Source: Sphingosinicella sp041916975
GTDB lineage: Bacteria > Pseudomonadota > Alphaproteobacteria > Sphingomonadales > Sphingomonadaceae
Reading direction: 5' to 3'
Assembly (NCBI RefSeq): GCF_041916975.1
Contig: NZ_JAYRYK010000001.1
Coordinates: forward strand, 620,001 to 684,000
DNA length: 64,000 nt
A model generated the notes under the pieces. The model was not told the origin of the DNA and ran no database searches. It worked only from the letters and a program-made list of their open reading frames with translations. A program made the translations under genes and the position numbers. Positions 53,672-63,810 of the stretch are shown one piece after another (within the stretch, counting starts at the first letter, position 1; each line of letters begins with the position of its first letter).

Positions 53672-54514
53672 ATGACGAACGTTGCAGTGAAGTGCGTTCC
53701 GTTTCAGACTGGCCACATGGAAGCGCTTTCGAAAGTGCAGGATGTCGGCGATCAAGCTCGGGCTGATTTGGCGGATTTGATTGATCTGCAAATGTCTCCA
53801 TTGGGCTTGGCTGCCATGGAGGCTCTGGCTCCGGCGTCAGGTCAAACGGTTCTGGATATAGGCTGTGGCGCAGGAGAAACGATTTTACAGTTGGCAGAGC
53901 GGGTGGGGACCGAAGGCCGCGTTGTCGGTGTCGATATAGCCCCTCGTGTCTTGGAGGTTGCTCGGACTAGAACGACCCATCTGACGCAGGTAACATTGTT
54001 GCAGGAAGATGCCGCCACCCTGCGTTTGCCTTCCCGGAGCATCGATAGCGCCTTCTCTCGATTTGGGACAATGTTCTTCGCTGAACCGACCGAGGCATTT
54101 GCCAACATACACAGAATGCTTAAACTCAACGGCAGGATCGGCTTCATCTGCTGGCGATCAATGCAGGAAAATGAACTGGACGTGCTTCCCGTCGAGGCAG
54201 CAGGTTTGCCAGTAAGGATCGATAAAACGCCATTCAGCTTTGAAGACGCCGATACCATTGATCACGTTCTTCGAACGGTGGGCTTCACCCGTATCGACAT
54301 CAAGGCACACGATGCCCTCATATCCAGCGGTAACACCGACGCTATGTTGAAGGTAATCACACGCGTTGGTGCCTTGGGGAAAGTCCTGAGAGAAATGCCC
54401 GAACTCATGCCGGAAGCCGAACCGCGTGTACGGGCTGCGTTGTCAGCACGCGAAAAGGACGGCAAGGTTAGCCTCGGAGCCGCAACATGGATTGTCTCCG
54501 CAACTGCCACATAA
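53672..54514 (+). CDS. Class I SAM-dependent methyltransferase of atypical composition
   Basis: 280 residues from ATG 53672. The SAM motif I is VLDIGCGAGETILQLAERVG (about residue 60-79), followed by VVGVDIAPRVLEVA and DSAFSRFGTMFF. Similar to UbiE/arsenite-type methyltransferases; substrate unknown. The DNA is visibly poorer in G+C at third positions (many TTG, ATA, GAT, AGA codons) than all neighbours, which suggests recent acquisition. It lies between the JmjC gene and uvrA, with no mobile element seen beside it. Confidence 0.8.
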   Translation: MTNVAVKCVPFQTGHMEALSKVQDVGDQARADLADLIDLQMSPLGLAAMEALAPASGQTVLDIGCGAGETILQLAERVGTEGRVVGVDIAPRVLEVARTRTTHLTQVTLLQEDAATLRLPSRSIDSAFSRFGTMFFAEPTEAFANIHRMLKLNGRIGFICWRSMQENELDVLPVEAAGLPVRIDKTPFSFEDADTIDHVLRTVGFTRIDIKAHDALISSGNTDAMLKVITRVGALGKVLREMPELMPEAEPRVRAALSAREKDGKVSLGAATWIVSATAT

Positions 54515-54636
54515 ACGCAAAATGCCTAAGTGCTCTGCCGCCATTCAGTCCCGCCGTTTCCCATTCTTGCCAAGCGCGCCTGCTGTCCCCATCTCCTGTC
54601 TTCCCCCGGCGCCGTTTTGCGGCTAGTGTCCGACCG

Positions 54637-54651
54637 GAACAAACAGGAAAC
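54637..54651. promoter_or_regulatory. Candidate LexA (SOS) box upstream of uvrA
   Basis: GAAC-N7-AAAC, one mismatch from the alphaproteobacterial LexA consensus GAAC-N7-GAAC (GTTC-N7-GTTC on the other strand). It lies 14-28 bp upstream of the uvrA ATG, a position where LexA would block transcription or early elongation. Confidence 0.4.
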
Positions 54652-54664
54652 GACAGCCCTCCTT

Positions 54665-57604
<2,940 letters not shown>

Positions 57605-57607
57605 CGG

Positions 57608-58048
57608 TCAGGCCGCCGCGCCAAGCAGCGCGCCGAGCGCGGCGCGCCTCCGCGTGATGTCGGCCAGCGAATAGCCGTCCAACACGCCCATGAACGCGCC
57701 GAGCGCCTCGCCGAGTGCGCCCGAAAGGCCGCACGCCGGCGCGACGACGCAGCCTCCGCAGTCGGCAAGCGCCTCCTCACCCTCCGTATGGCGCACGAGA
57801 TCGCCGATACCGATCTCCGCCGCGGGCCGCGCCAGCCGTATACCGCCAAAGCGTCCGCGCTCGCTCGCGACATAGCCGGCGTTCGCGAGGTCATTGACGA
57901 TCTTCATCAGGTGATTGCGCGAAATGGCGTAGGCATCGGCAATTTCGCCGATCGAGCAAAGCCGGTCCGGATGCACGGCAAGATGCATCAGAGCCCGCAC
58001 CGCATAGTCCGTGTAACGTGTCAGCCGCACGCTGCGGTCTCCTGCCAT
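57608..58048 (-). CDS. Rrf2 family regulator, NsrR-like
   Basis: 146 residues. Winged helix RLTRYTDYAVRALMHLAVHPDRLCSIGEIADAYAISRNHLMKIVNDLANAGYVASERGRFGGIRLAR, then three cysteines C97, C100, C106 (DCGGCVVAPACGL) that can hold an Fe-S cluster. The first gap is two residues, shorter than the four to five of characterised NsrR proteins. It faces a truncated globin across a palindrome matching the NsrR box, so it probably represses nitric-oxide defence genes until NO disrupts its cluster. Confidence 0.86.
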   Translation of the reverse strand: MAGDRSVRLTRYTDYAVRALMHLAVHPDRLCSIGEIADAYAISRNHLMKIVNDLANAGYVASERGRFGGIRLARPAAEIGIGDLVRHTEGEEALADCGGCVVAPACGLSGALGEALGAFMGVLDGYSLADITRRRAALGALLGAAA

Positions 58049-58067
58049 TTCGTCGCACGCACATTAT

Positions 58068-58084
58068 ATGTATTTTAAATACAT
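58068..58084. promoter_or_regulatory. NsrR-type operator ATGTATTT-T-AAATACAT
   Basis: Perfect 8+1+8 inverted repeat, extended on the right by CTTT. It agrees with the published NsrR consensus core ATGYATTTYAAATRCAT. It lies between the divergent Rrf2 and globin genes, 20 bp from the regulator ATG and 51 bp from the globin ATG, so it could control both. Confidence 0.7.
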
Positions 58085-58134
58085 CTTTCAAAGCCCATGA
58101 TTGCCGGTGTGCAGAAACGAGTCGGAGCCTCCGA

Positions 58135-58518
58135 ATGGACATCGACGACGACAAACTGAAGATGCTGGTCGACGTGTTCTATGCGCGCGTGCGCACGGAT
58201 CCGGAGCTTGGCCCCATCTTCAACGATGCCATCGGAGACTGGCCGGAACATCTTGAAAAGCTGACGGCCTTCTGGTCGTCGGTGATGCTGACGAGCGGGC
58301 GCTACAAGGGCAATCCGATGATGGCGCATCTGAAGCATGTTCGCCGCATCACCCCCGCGCTGTTCGATCGCTGGCTTGCGCTCTGGGCACGAACGACGAG
58401 CGATGTCATGTCGCCCGCCGCCGCAGCAGCGCTACAGGAAAAGGCCCAGCGCATCAGCGAAAGCCTTCAGTACGCGATGTTCCAGCGGCCCGGCGCGGCC
58501 GCGCGTCAGGTCGCCTGA
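58135..58518 (+). CDS. Group III truncated hemoglobin
   Basis: 127-residue 2-on-2 globin. The group III pattern is visible: LVDVFYARVRTDPELGPIFN (B helix with the Tyr/Phe pocket), EKLTAFWSSVM, and the proximal His65 in MMAHLKHVRRITPALFDRWLALW. Binds O2/NO; in this context probably nitric-oxide detoxification. ATG 58135 follows GGAG. One nt separates its stop from the DUF1971 ATG. Confidence 0.92.
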   Translation: MDIDDDKLKMLVDVFYARVRTDPELGPIFNDAIGDWPEHLEKLTAFWSSVMLTSGRYKGNPMMAHLKHVRRITPALFDRWLALWARTTSDVMSPAAAAALQEKAQRISESLQYAMFQRPGAAARQVA

Positions 58519-58519
58519 G

Positions 58520-58813
58520 ATGCCCGCCCCCTACCGCTCGACGCCAGTGTTCGACGAGCGCACCCTGCCCGATGCACTCCGCAGGCGTCACAATACGAAG
58601 GCGGGCGTCTGGGGCGTCGTCCGGGTGCTCGAAGGCCGCCTGAAGCTCACCTGGCTCGATCCACCGTCAGACATGGTGCTGGAACAGGGCAGCTCCGGCC
58701 TGTTGCTGCCCCAGCAGGACCATTTCGTCGAACCGCTCGGGCCGATGAAGATGCGCGTCGATTTCTACGATACGCCGCCGATCGCGCGTGACGGCGCGCG
58801 GCAGGGCGCCTGA
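58520..58813 (+). CDS. DUF1971 domain protein
   Basis: 97 residues of the small cupin-like DUF1971 family: MPAPYRSTPVFDERTLPDALRRRHNTKAGVWGVVRVLEG, with PQQDHFVEPLGPMKMRVDFY near the end. The same domain is fused to some TehB tellurite-resistance proteins and occurs beside NO-responsive genes. Exact function unknown. Immediately downstream of the globin, so it should share NsrR-type control. Confidence 0.85.
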   Translation: MPAPYRSTPVFDERTLPDALRRRHNTKAGVWGVVRVLEGRLKLTWLDPPSDMVLEQGSSGLLLPQQDHFVEPLGPMKMRVDFYDTPPIARDGARQGA

Positions 58814-58899
58814 ATCTCACCGATTTCGATCCGTCGTCGAACCGGCGCCATAAGGACGAGGCGGCGGAGCAAGTACTCCGCCGCTCGCCGCATCTTTCG

Positions 58900-59682
58900 T
58901 CAGGGTTGCGGCTTCGTCGTCACGCCCTGTGCTTCGGCAGCGGGAACCACGACCGTTGTCGTCGTCGACTGAACCGCCGCTTCCGTTGCCGCAGGGACGA
59001 CATCGCTGCTCGCGGTCGCCGCGGCAGCTGGCGTCGCGACCAGCAGCGGCAACACCGAAGGCCGGCGGACGTTCAGCACAAGATCGTCCTTCGTGTGCAC
59101 CGCGAGTTCGCGTCCGCGCGGAACAATGCCCGACTTCCCCGTGATAAAGGCCGCAAACACACCCGCGGCGACCACGCCAGCGACGGTCCCCACCGTGTTG
59201 CCTTCGCCTTCCTGGCGGAAGGTGCCGACCAGCGGCAAGCGCTGTCCCTGCACCTCCACATAGCGGAGCGCAATATCCATCTTGCCGGATTTGCCGAACG
59301 CCCCTTTGCCCGTCCGCCACGTGATTTCACCGGCGGCGCGCGCGCCCTTCGGGATGGCCACCTGATCGCCCACCTTCGCGTCGTGTACGACGGTCATGTA
59401 GAATGTATCGCCCTGCACGTTCCGCTTGGTGTTCAGCTCTTCGTTCATGCTGAGCAGAATCTCCGTATTCGCCGGCAGCACCATGCGTGTCAGCGCGGGC
59501 TGCTCCGGTTCCGCAGCAGACACTTCCACGGAAACCGCAGGTGCTAGCGCCGCGGGGGCAGCCGCAAGAGCGGCAGGCGCGGCGGCCGGAGCCTGCGCGA
59601 ACGCGCCGCTGGCAAGCAACGAGGCCAGGCTCAAAGCCGCAATACAGCGATGGGCGCGATGCGCCCGGTTAGATGACTTCAT
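58900..59682 (-). CDS. Secreted Ala/Pro-rich protein of unknown function
   Basis: 260 residues from ATG 59682 (GGGGGAAATC ahead). A signal peptide (LSLASLLASGAFAQ) is followed by an Ala/Pro-rich linker, then a compact beta-rich domain (RMVLPANTEILLSMNEELNTKRNVQGDTFYMTVVHDAKVGDQVAIPKGARAAGEI). It ends in a hydrophobic Gly/Ala stretch (VGTVAGVVAAGVFAAFITGK) and a variable C-terminus. The central domain resembles parts of TrbI/SLAP-like outer-layer proteins, but I cannot name the family. Stand-alone. Confidence 0.7.
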   Translation of the reverse strand: MKSSNRAHRAHRCIAALSLASLLASGAFAQAPAAAPAALAAAPAALAPAVSVEVSAAEPEQPALTRMVLPANTEILLSMNEELNTKRNVQGDTFYMTVVHDAKVGDQVAIPKGARAAGEITWRTGKGAFGKSGKMDIALRYVEVQGQRLPLVGTFRQEGEGNTVGTVAGVVAAGVFAAFITGKSGIVPRGRELAVHTKDDLVLNVRRPSVLPLLVATPAAAATASSDVVPAATEAAVQSTTTTVVVPAAEAQGVTTKPQP

Positions 59683-59896
59683 GATTTCCCCCGTTCCGGC
59701 AGAATTTGCCGTTCCTGAGCAATACCAGCAAGTCCAATCAAAGAACAACTATCAGATTCAACTTCATCGTTTCTTGTTCGTACCATTTCGATCCTGGCCG
59801 AACTTTCGTGCCGTGCAGTCATGGTGACACGCCGCGTTTCCACTCGATCGACTGGCCGGATTGACTGACAGCCCACGCCCGGCAAGGGTGCGGGCC

Positions 59897-60370
59897 ATGG
59901 ACCCCTCACCCTTCACAGGCGTGCAGATCGCCGACATCGGCCACGCCGTTCAGCTCGCGATCGCGCCCGTGTTTCTTATCGCGGGCATCGGCGCACTGCT
60001 CAACGTGATGGCGAACCGGCTGGGCCGCGTCGTCGACCGCGCCCGCGCGCTCGAAAGGGACATCAACGGCTACGACGAGACGATGCGCAGCCGGGCGATG
60101 GCCGAGCTCGTCGTGCTCGATCGCCGCATGGTGCTGGTGCACTGGGCGATCTATGCGTGCGTCGCGAGCGCGCTCGCGATCTGCCTCGTCATCGGCGTGC
60201 TGTTCGTGGGCGATCTTGCCGACGCGGCGGTGGGCACGATCGTCGCCGTCCTCTTTATCGCGGCCATGGCGCTCATCGTCACCGGCCTCATCATCTTCCT
60301 CGTCGAAACCGGCATCGCCACCCGCTCCGTCCGCGTCCGCCAGGAAGTGCTCAAACACAAAGCGGAATGA
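59897..60370 (+). CDS. DUF2721 family membrane protein
   Basis: 157 residues with three membrane segments: AVQLAIAPVFLIAGIGALLNVMANRLGRVVDRARALE (family signature, helix 1 plus basic turn), AIYACVASALAICLVIGVLFV and VAVLFIAAMALIVTGLIIFLVET. Function unknown. The region from the upstream gene (59683-59896) holds only promoter-like sequence for the two divergent genes. Confidence 0.85.
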   Translation: MDPSPFTGVQIADIGHAVQLAIAPVFLIAGIGALLNVMANRLGRVVDRARALERDINGYDETMRSRAMAELVVLDRRMVLVHWAIYACVASALAICLVIGVLFVGDLADAAVGTIVAVLFIAAMALIVTGLIIFLVETGIATRSVRVRQEVLKHKAE

Positions 60371-60385
60371 CACCAAGACACGCGC

Positions 60386-60528
60386 GAAACGGGGCGCAGA
60401 GCCGTTCAGGCCGTGGCGAAAATGGTGGATTTCGAGAACCGGCGCGCAGCGTACATCAGTACGTGAGCACCGGAAGCGCAGAAAGCTGCCGTTTGCAGCC
60501 CGGCATGGACGGCTCTCCGCCCCGTTTC
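60386..60528. repeat. Fold-back element with 20-bp inverted ends
   Basis: 60386-60405 and 60509-60528 are inverted repeats matching at 19 of 20 positions (outer GAAACGGGGCG). Inside is a small hairpin (CGTACATCAGTACG near 60450-60463). No protein is encoded. It looks like a sphingomonad intergenic REP-like element. The rest of the gap 60564-61045 has no gene I can support. Confidence 0.55.
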
Positions 60529-60537
60529 AAAGCAAAC

Positions 60538-60563
60538 GGGGGCTGACCTTTCGGCCAGCCCCC
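60538..60563. terminator. GC-rich hairpin, possible terminator
   Basis: GGGGGCTG (60538-60545) pairs with CAGCCCCC (60556-60563). The T-rich side (GTTTGCTTTG) follows on the minus strand, so it would stop leftward transcription. It may instead belong to the neighbouring fold-back element. Confidence 0.4.
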
Positions 60564-61045
60564 ACTCGCTCCGTTGGTCCTGCGCCATTCAGCCATGCGG
60601 CTGACGTTCAGGCTTCGGGGCTTGCGTCTCCGTCGGTCCCGGGGGATCGGCCGGTTTCGCATTTCGATGCCGTTCGCCGGGGTCCATCCACGTCGCCTGT
60701 GCTTCGCACTGGCGGGCTTTCGGGCCGGGGTTTCCGGTATCGAGGACCATCGGTATTTCCTGTGGGCTTCGCTCTCGCGCCGCATACAGGGAATGGAACC
60801 GAGACCCTGGTGGTTTTCCGGGAGTTTCCGTCCGTTTCCGGGCTTCCGCCGCCTTCCGACCACGCATTGAAGGTCTCACGAATCGGTGAGTCGCCAAAGC
60901 GAAAAATGACCTCGCGGGCCTGTGGATAACGGGGATATCGGGGATAAAGAGGGCAGATTCGCCCAAAATGGAAACGCCCCACGCCGCATAGGGGCGCAGG
61001 GCGTTCCTGTAAAGCCTTGAACGGACTGTGATCGTTGCGCCTTAC

Positions 61046-61651
61046 TTAACCCTGCGCCGGAACCACAATGCCGTTGACGACGTGAACGACACCGTTCGAG
61101 GCCTGAACATCGGGCTTCGTGATGTAGGTCGCATTGCCCTGGCTGTCGGTGAGCTTGACGATGCCGGCGTCCAGCGTCGCGGTCAGCGTGCTGCCTTGCA
61201 CGGTTTTCACCTCGGCCTTGCCGCCGCCCGCTTCGATCGCGGCCACCACATCGGCCTGCGTCAGCTTGCCGGGAACCACGAAATAATTGACGAGCCCGGA
61301 AAGCTGCGCCTTTGCGTTCGGCTGCATCAGCTGCTGCACGGTGCCCGCACCAAGGCGCGCGAACGCATCATTGTTGGGGGCAAAAACCGTGAACGGCCCC
61401 GGCTGCGAAAGATCGTCGACCAGCTCGGCAGCCTTCACGGCCTGCGCGAGCGTGCTGAGTTCGGGCGTCGCGAGCACGTTGCCGACGACCGACGTCGGAT
61501 CGACGGCAACAGCCGTTTCAACCTGGGCTTCGGCGGGCGCCGCAGCCGCTGCCGGTGCGGCTTCGGATGCCGGCTCAGCGACCTGCGCCGCGACGGGCGT
61601 AGCCAATAACGCGGAAATGGCGACTGCCTTCAGAAACGTGGAATTCTTCAT
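61046..61651 (-). CDS. Fasciclin (FAS1) domain protein, secreted
   Basis: 201 residues from ATG 61651. A signal peptide (KNSTFLKAVAISALLATPVAAQ) and an Ala/Pro-rich linker lead into one FAS1 domain: STLAQAVKAAELVDDLSQPGPFTVFAPNNDAF (H1 motif), LTQADVVAAIEAGGGKAEVKTVQGSTLT, and VQASNGVVHVVNGIVVP (H2 motif). FAS1 proteins mediate adhesion or surface interactions. An open frame further upstream passes through a terminator hairpin and is not coding. Confidence 0.9.
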   Translation of the reverse strand: MKNSTFLKAVAISALLATPVAAQVAEPASEAAPAAAAAPAEAQVETAVAVDPTSVVGNVLATPELSTLAQAVKAAELVDDLSQPGPFTVFAPNNDAFARLGAGTVQQLMQPNAKAQLSGLVNYFVVPGKLTQADVVAAIEAGGGKAEVKTVQGSTLTATLDAGIVKLTDSQGNATYITKPDVQASNGVVHVVNGIVVPAQG

Positions 61652-61792
61652 CCTTCTCCCTCTCCAGTGATCGGGCGCACGACACCCTCGATCTAGCAAC
61701 CGCAGCATAGCGCGAAGGTTCCGGAGGAAACGGCGGCGGAAAACGGCCTGCCCCGGGCATGGCTCGCTTCGCCCCGAACGGTTGCACTGCAG

Positions 61793-61838
61793 CGAAAAAG
61801 GAGAAAGGCCGCCCCGGATCGCTCCGGCACGGCCTTTC
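61793..61838 (-). terminator. Terminator between the tiny ORF and the fasciclin gene
   Basis: GAAAGGCCG (61803-61811) pairs perfectly with CGGCCTTTC (61830-61838), with an inner CCGGA..TCCGG pair. On the minus strand it is followed by TCTCCTTTTTCG, a rho-independent tail. It lies between the 18-residue ORF and the fasciclin gene, so it is either the end of a tiny gene or an attenuator. Confidence 0.65.
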
Positions 61839-61898
61839 AACATGGGTCAGCGGCCGGCAGTCCGGCCCGGGAACCCGTCTAATCCTCAGGCAAAAGCC

Positions 61899-61955
61899 TC
61901 AGGCGCGATACCCCCGAACGAGCTGAACCGACCCCATCGCTGAACCATGAGACAT
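61899..61955 (-). CDS. Tiny ORF (18 residues) with an exceptionally strong Shine-Dalgarno
   Basis: MSHGSAMGSVQLVRGYRA then TGA. The ATG (61955) is preceded by GAAAGGAGGTGACCG, in which 12 bases (GAAAGGAGGTGA) are complementary to the usual 3' end of 16S rRNA, with ideal spacing. A possible promoter TTGCAG-17-CATCTT lies at 62021-61993 on the minus strand. Downstream comes a terminator, then the fasciclin gene. It could be a leader peptide or an independent small protein. No homology can be checked here. Confidence 0.4.
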   Translation of the reverse strand: MSHGSAMGSVQLVRGYRA

Positions 61956-62071
61956 CGGTCACCTCCTTTCGCGCTTGTTGAACTCGATTCGAAAGATGGG
62001 GACAAAAACGCGATCCTGCAAGCATCAAAAAGGCGTGTCCCTCCGGCCCGTCTTGGTCTAGGCAGCGCGCC

Positions 62072-63196
62072 ATGTCGGTTTTCGAGGCCCTTGCCAGCGA
62101 TCTCCAGCGGCTCGACGCCGCTTCACGCCGCAGGCGGCTGATGCCGCGCACGGGCACGGATTTCTCATCGAACGATTACCTCGCGCTCGCGGGCGATCCC
62201 GCGCTCGCCCACGCAGTGGCGGAAGCGGTCGCGCGCGGTGTTCCCGCCGGCTCGGGCGGTTCGCGGCTGCTGCGCGGCAATCATCCGGAGCACGAGACGC
62301 TCGAAGCCGAAGCCGCGCGCTTCTTCGGCGCCGAAAGCGCGCTGTGGTTCGCGACCGGCTACACGGCGAACTCGGCGATCGTCTCGACGCTGCCGCAGCG
62401 CGGCGATCTCGTCGTCTATGATGAACTCATCCACGCCAGCGTCCACGAAGGCTTGCGGTTCACGCGCGCCGAAGCCGTCGCCGTGCCCCACAACGACGTC
62501 GATGCCTTCGCCGATGCGATTGCCGCGTGGCGCGGCCGCGGTAGCGCGGGCCGCGCCTGGATCGCGGTCGAAAGCCTCTACAGCATGGATGGAGACCGCG
62601 CGCCGCTCGCCGATCTCGCCGCGCTTGCCGATGCGAACGACGCCGTTCTCATCATAGACGAAGCGCACGCAACCGGCGTGTTCGGCGAAGGTGGCCGCGG
62701 GCTCGCGGCGGCGCTTGAAGGCCGCGACAACGTCATCACGCTGCACACCTGCGGCAAGGCACTCGGCTGCGAAGGCGCGCTCGTCTGCGCGCCCGCCGTC
62801 GTCAACGACTTCCTCGTCAATCGCGGGCGCGGGTTCATCTTCTCGACCGCCCCTTCGCCGCTGATGGCGGCCGCTGTACGCGCGGCGCTGCGCATCATCG
62901 AAACCGCCGACGATCGCCGTGCAAAGCTCGCCGCGCTCATCGCCCATGCCGAGCGTACGCTGGGCCCACATGGCGCGCTCATCTCGGGCTCGCAGGTGAT
63001 GCCGCTCATCCTCGGCGACGACGCCCGCACCATGCGCGCGGCGGGCGCCGTTCAGGCCGCCGGGTTCGACGTGCGCGGCATCCGTCCGCCCACGGTGCCC
63101 GCGGGCACCTCGCGCCTGCGCATCTCGCTGACACTGAACGCCACCGAAGACGACGTATCGGCCCTCGCCACCGTCTTCGAAGAGGTGCTTGCATGA
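62072..63196 (+). CDS. bioF: 8-amino-7-oxononanoate synthase
   Basis: PLP enzyme of biotin synthesis condensing pimeloyl-thioester with alanine. 374 residues. DFSSNDYLALAGDPAL and the GSGGSRLLRGNHPEHETLEAEAARFFG block are typical. The cofactor Asp is in LIIDEAHATGVFG and the Schiff-base Lys in HTCGKALGCEG. First gene of bioF-bioD-bioA, overlapping bioD by 4 nt. No BirA-type operator is obvious in the 116 bp between it and the tiny ORF. Confidence 0.93.
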   Translation: MSVFEALASDLQRLDAASRRRRLMPRTGTDFSSNDYLALAGDPALAHAVAEAVARGVPAGSGGSRLLRGNHPEHETLEAEAARFFGAESALWFATGYTANSAIVSTLPQRGDLVVYDELIHASVHEGLRFTRAEAVAVPHNDVDAFADAIAAWRGRGSAGRAWIAVESLYSMDGDRAPLADLAALADANDAVLIIDEAHATGVFGEGGRGLAAALEGRDNVITLHTCGKALGCEGALVCAPAVVNDFLVNRGRGFIFSTAPSPLMAAAVRAALRIIETADDRRAKLAALIAHAERTLGPHGALISGSQVMPLILGDDARTMRAAGAVQAAGFDVRGIRPPTVPAGTSRLRISLTLNATEDDVSALATVFEEVLA

Positions 63197-63810
63197 GCCG
63201 CATCGTCGTCACCGGCACCGATACCGGCGTCGGCAAGACGGTGTTCGCCGCCGCGCTCACCGGAGCGCTCCGCGCGCATTACTGGAAGCCCGTGCAGGCG
63301 GGCCTTGAAGACGGCAGTGATGCGGAAAGCGTCGCCGCACTCTCGGGTCTTCCCGCGGATCACATCCTTCCCGAATCCTACCGTCTCACGACGCCCTGCT
63401 CGCCGCACCGCGCCGCCGAGCTTGACGGCATAGAGATCGATCCCGCCCGCCTCGCCCTTCCGGTGCATGATCCGCTCGTCGTCGAAGGCGCCGGCGGCGC
63501 GCTCGTCCCGGTAACACGCCAGATCCTCTACGCCGACGTTTTCGCCCGCTGGGGCCTCCCGGTCGTCATCGTCGCGCGCACCGAACTCGGCACGATCAAC
63601 CACAGCCTGCTCACCGTGGAGGCGCTGCGCGCGCGCGGCGTTCCCATCCTCGGCATCGCCTTTTCCGGCAACGCCAACGAAGACAGCGAAGCCACGATCT
63701 GCGAGATCGGCAAGGTCAGGCGTCTCGGTCGCCTCCCCCGCGTCCCCCTCACCGCACCGTCTCTGTCGTCCGCCTTCGCGTCCGCATTCCGGCTGGAGGA
63801 TTTCCGATGA
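63193..63810 (+). CDS. bioD: Dethiobiotin synthetase
   Basis: Closes the ureido ring of dethiobiotin with ATP and CO2. 205 residues. P-loop GTDTGVGKT (residues 8-16), the YWKPVQAGLEDGSDAE block, VVEGAGGALVPVT, and the C-terminal GIAFSGN. Slightly short for the family but complete. Overlaps bioF and bioA by 4 nt each. Confidence 0.93.
   Translation: MSRIVVTGTDTGVGKTVFAAALTGALRAHYWKPVQAGLEDGSDAESVAALSGLPADHILPESYRLTTPCSPHRAAELDGIEIDPARLALPVHDPLVVEGAGGALVPVTRQILYADVFARWGLPVVIVARTELGTINHSLLTVEALRARGVPILGIAFSGNANEDSEATICEIGKVRRLGRLPRVPLTAPSLSSAFASAFRLEDFR

Noticed and set aside
60589..60966. Minus-strand frame of 125 codons ending just before a hairpin
   Set aside because: The end is plausible and a hairpin follows, but third-position G+C is far below real genes here, the competing frame looks equally open, and no family is recognised. 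Worth revisiting only with transcript data.
61879..62157. 92-codon minus-strand frame overlapping bioF and the tiny ORF
   Set aside because: It runs antisense into bioF, and the strong ribosome site at 61960 serves a different frame.
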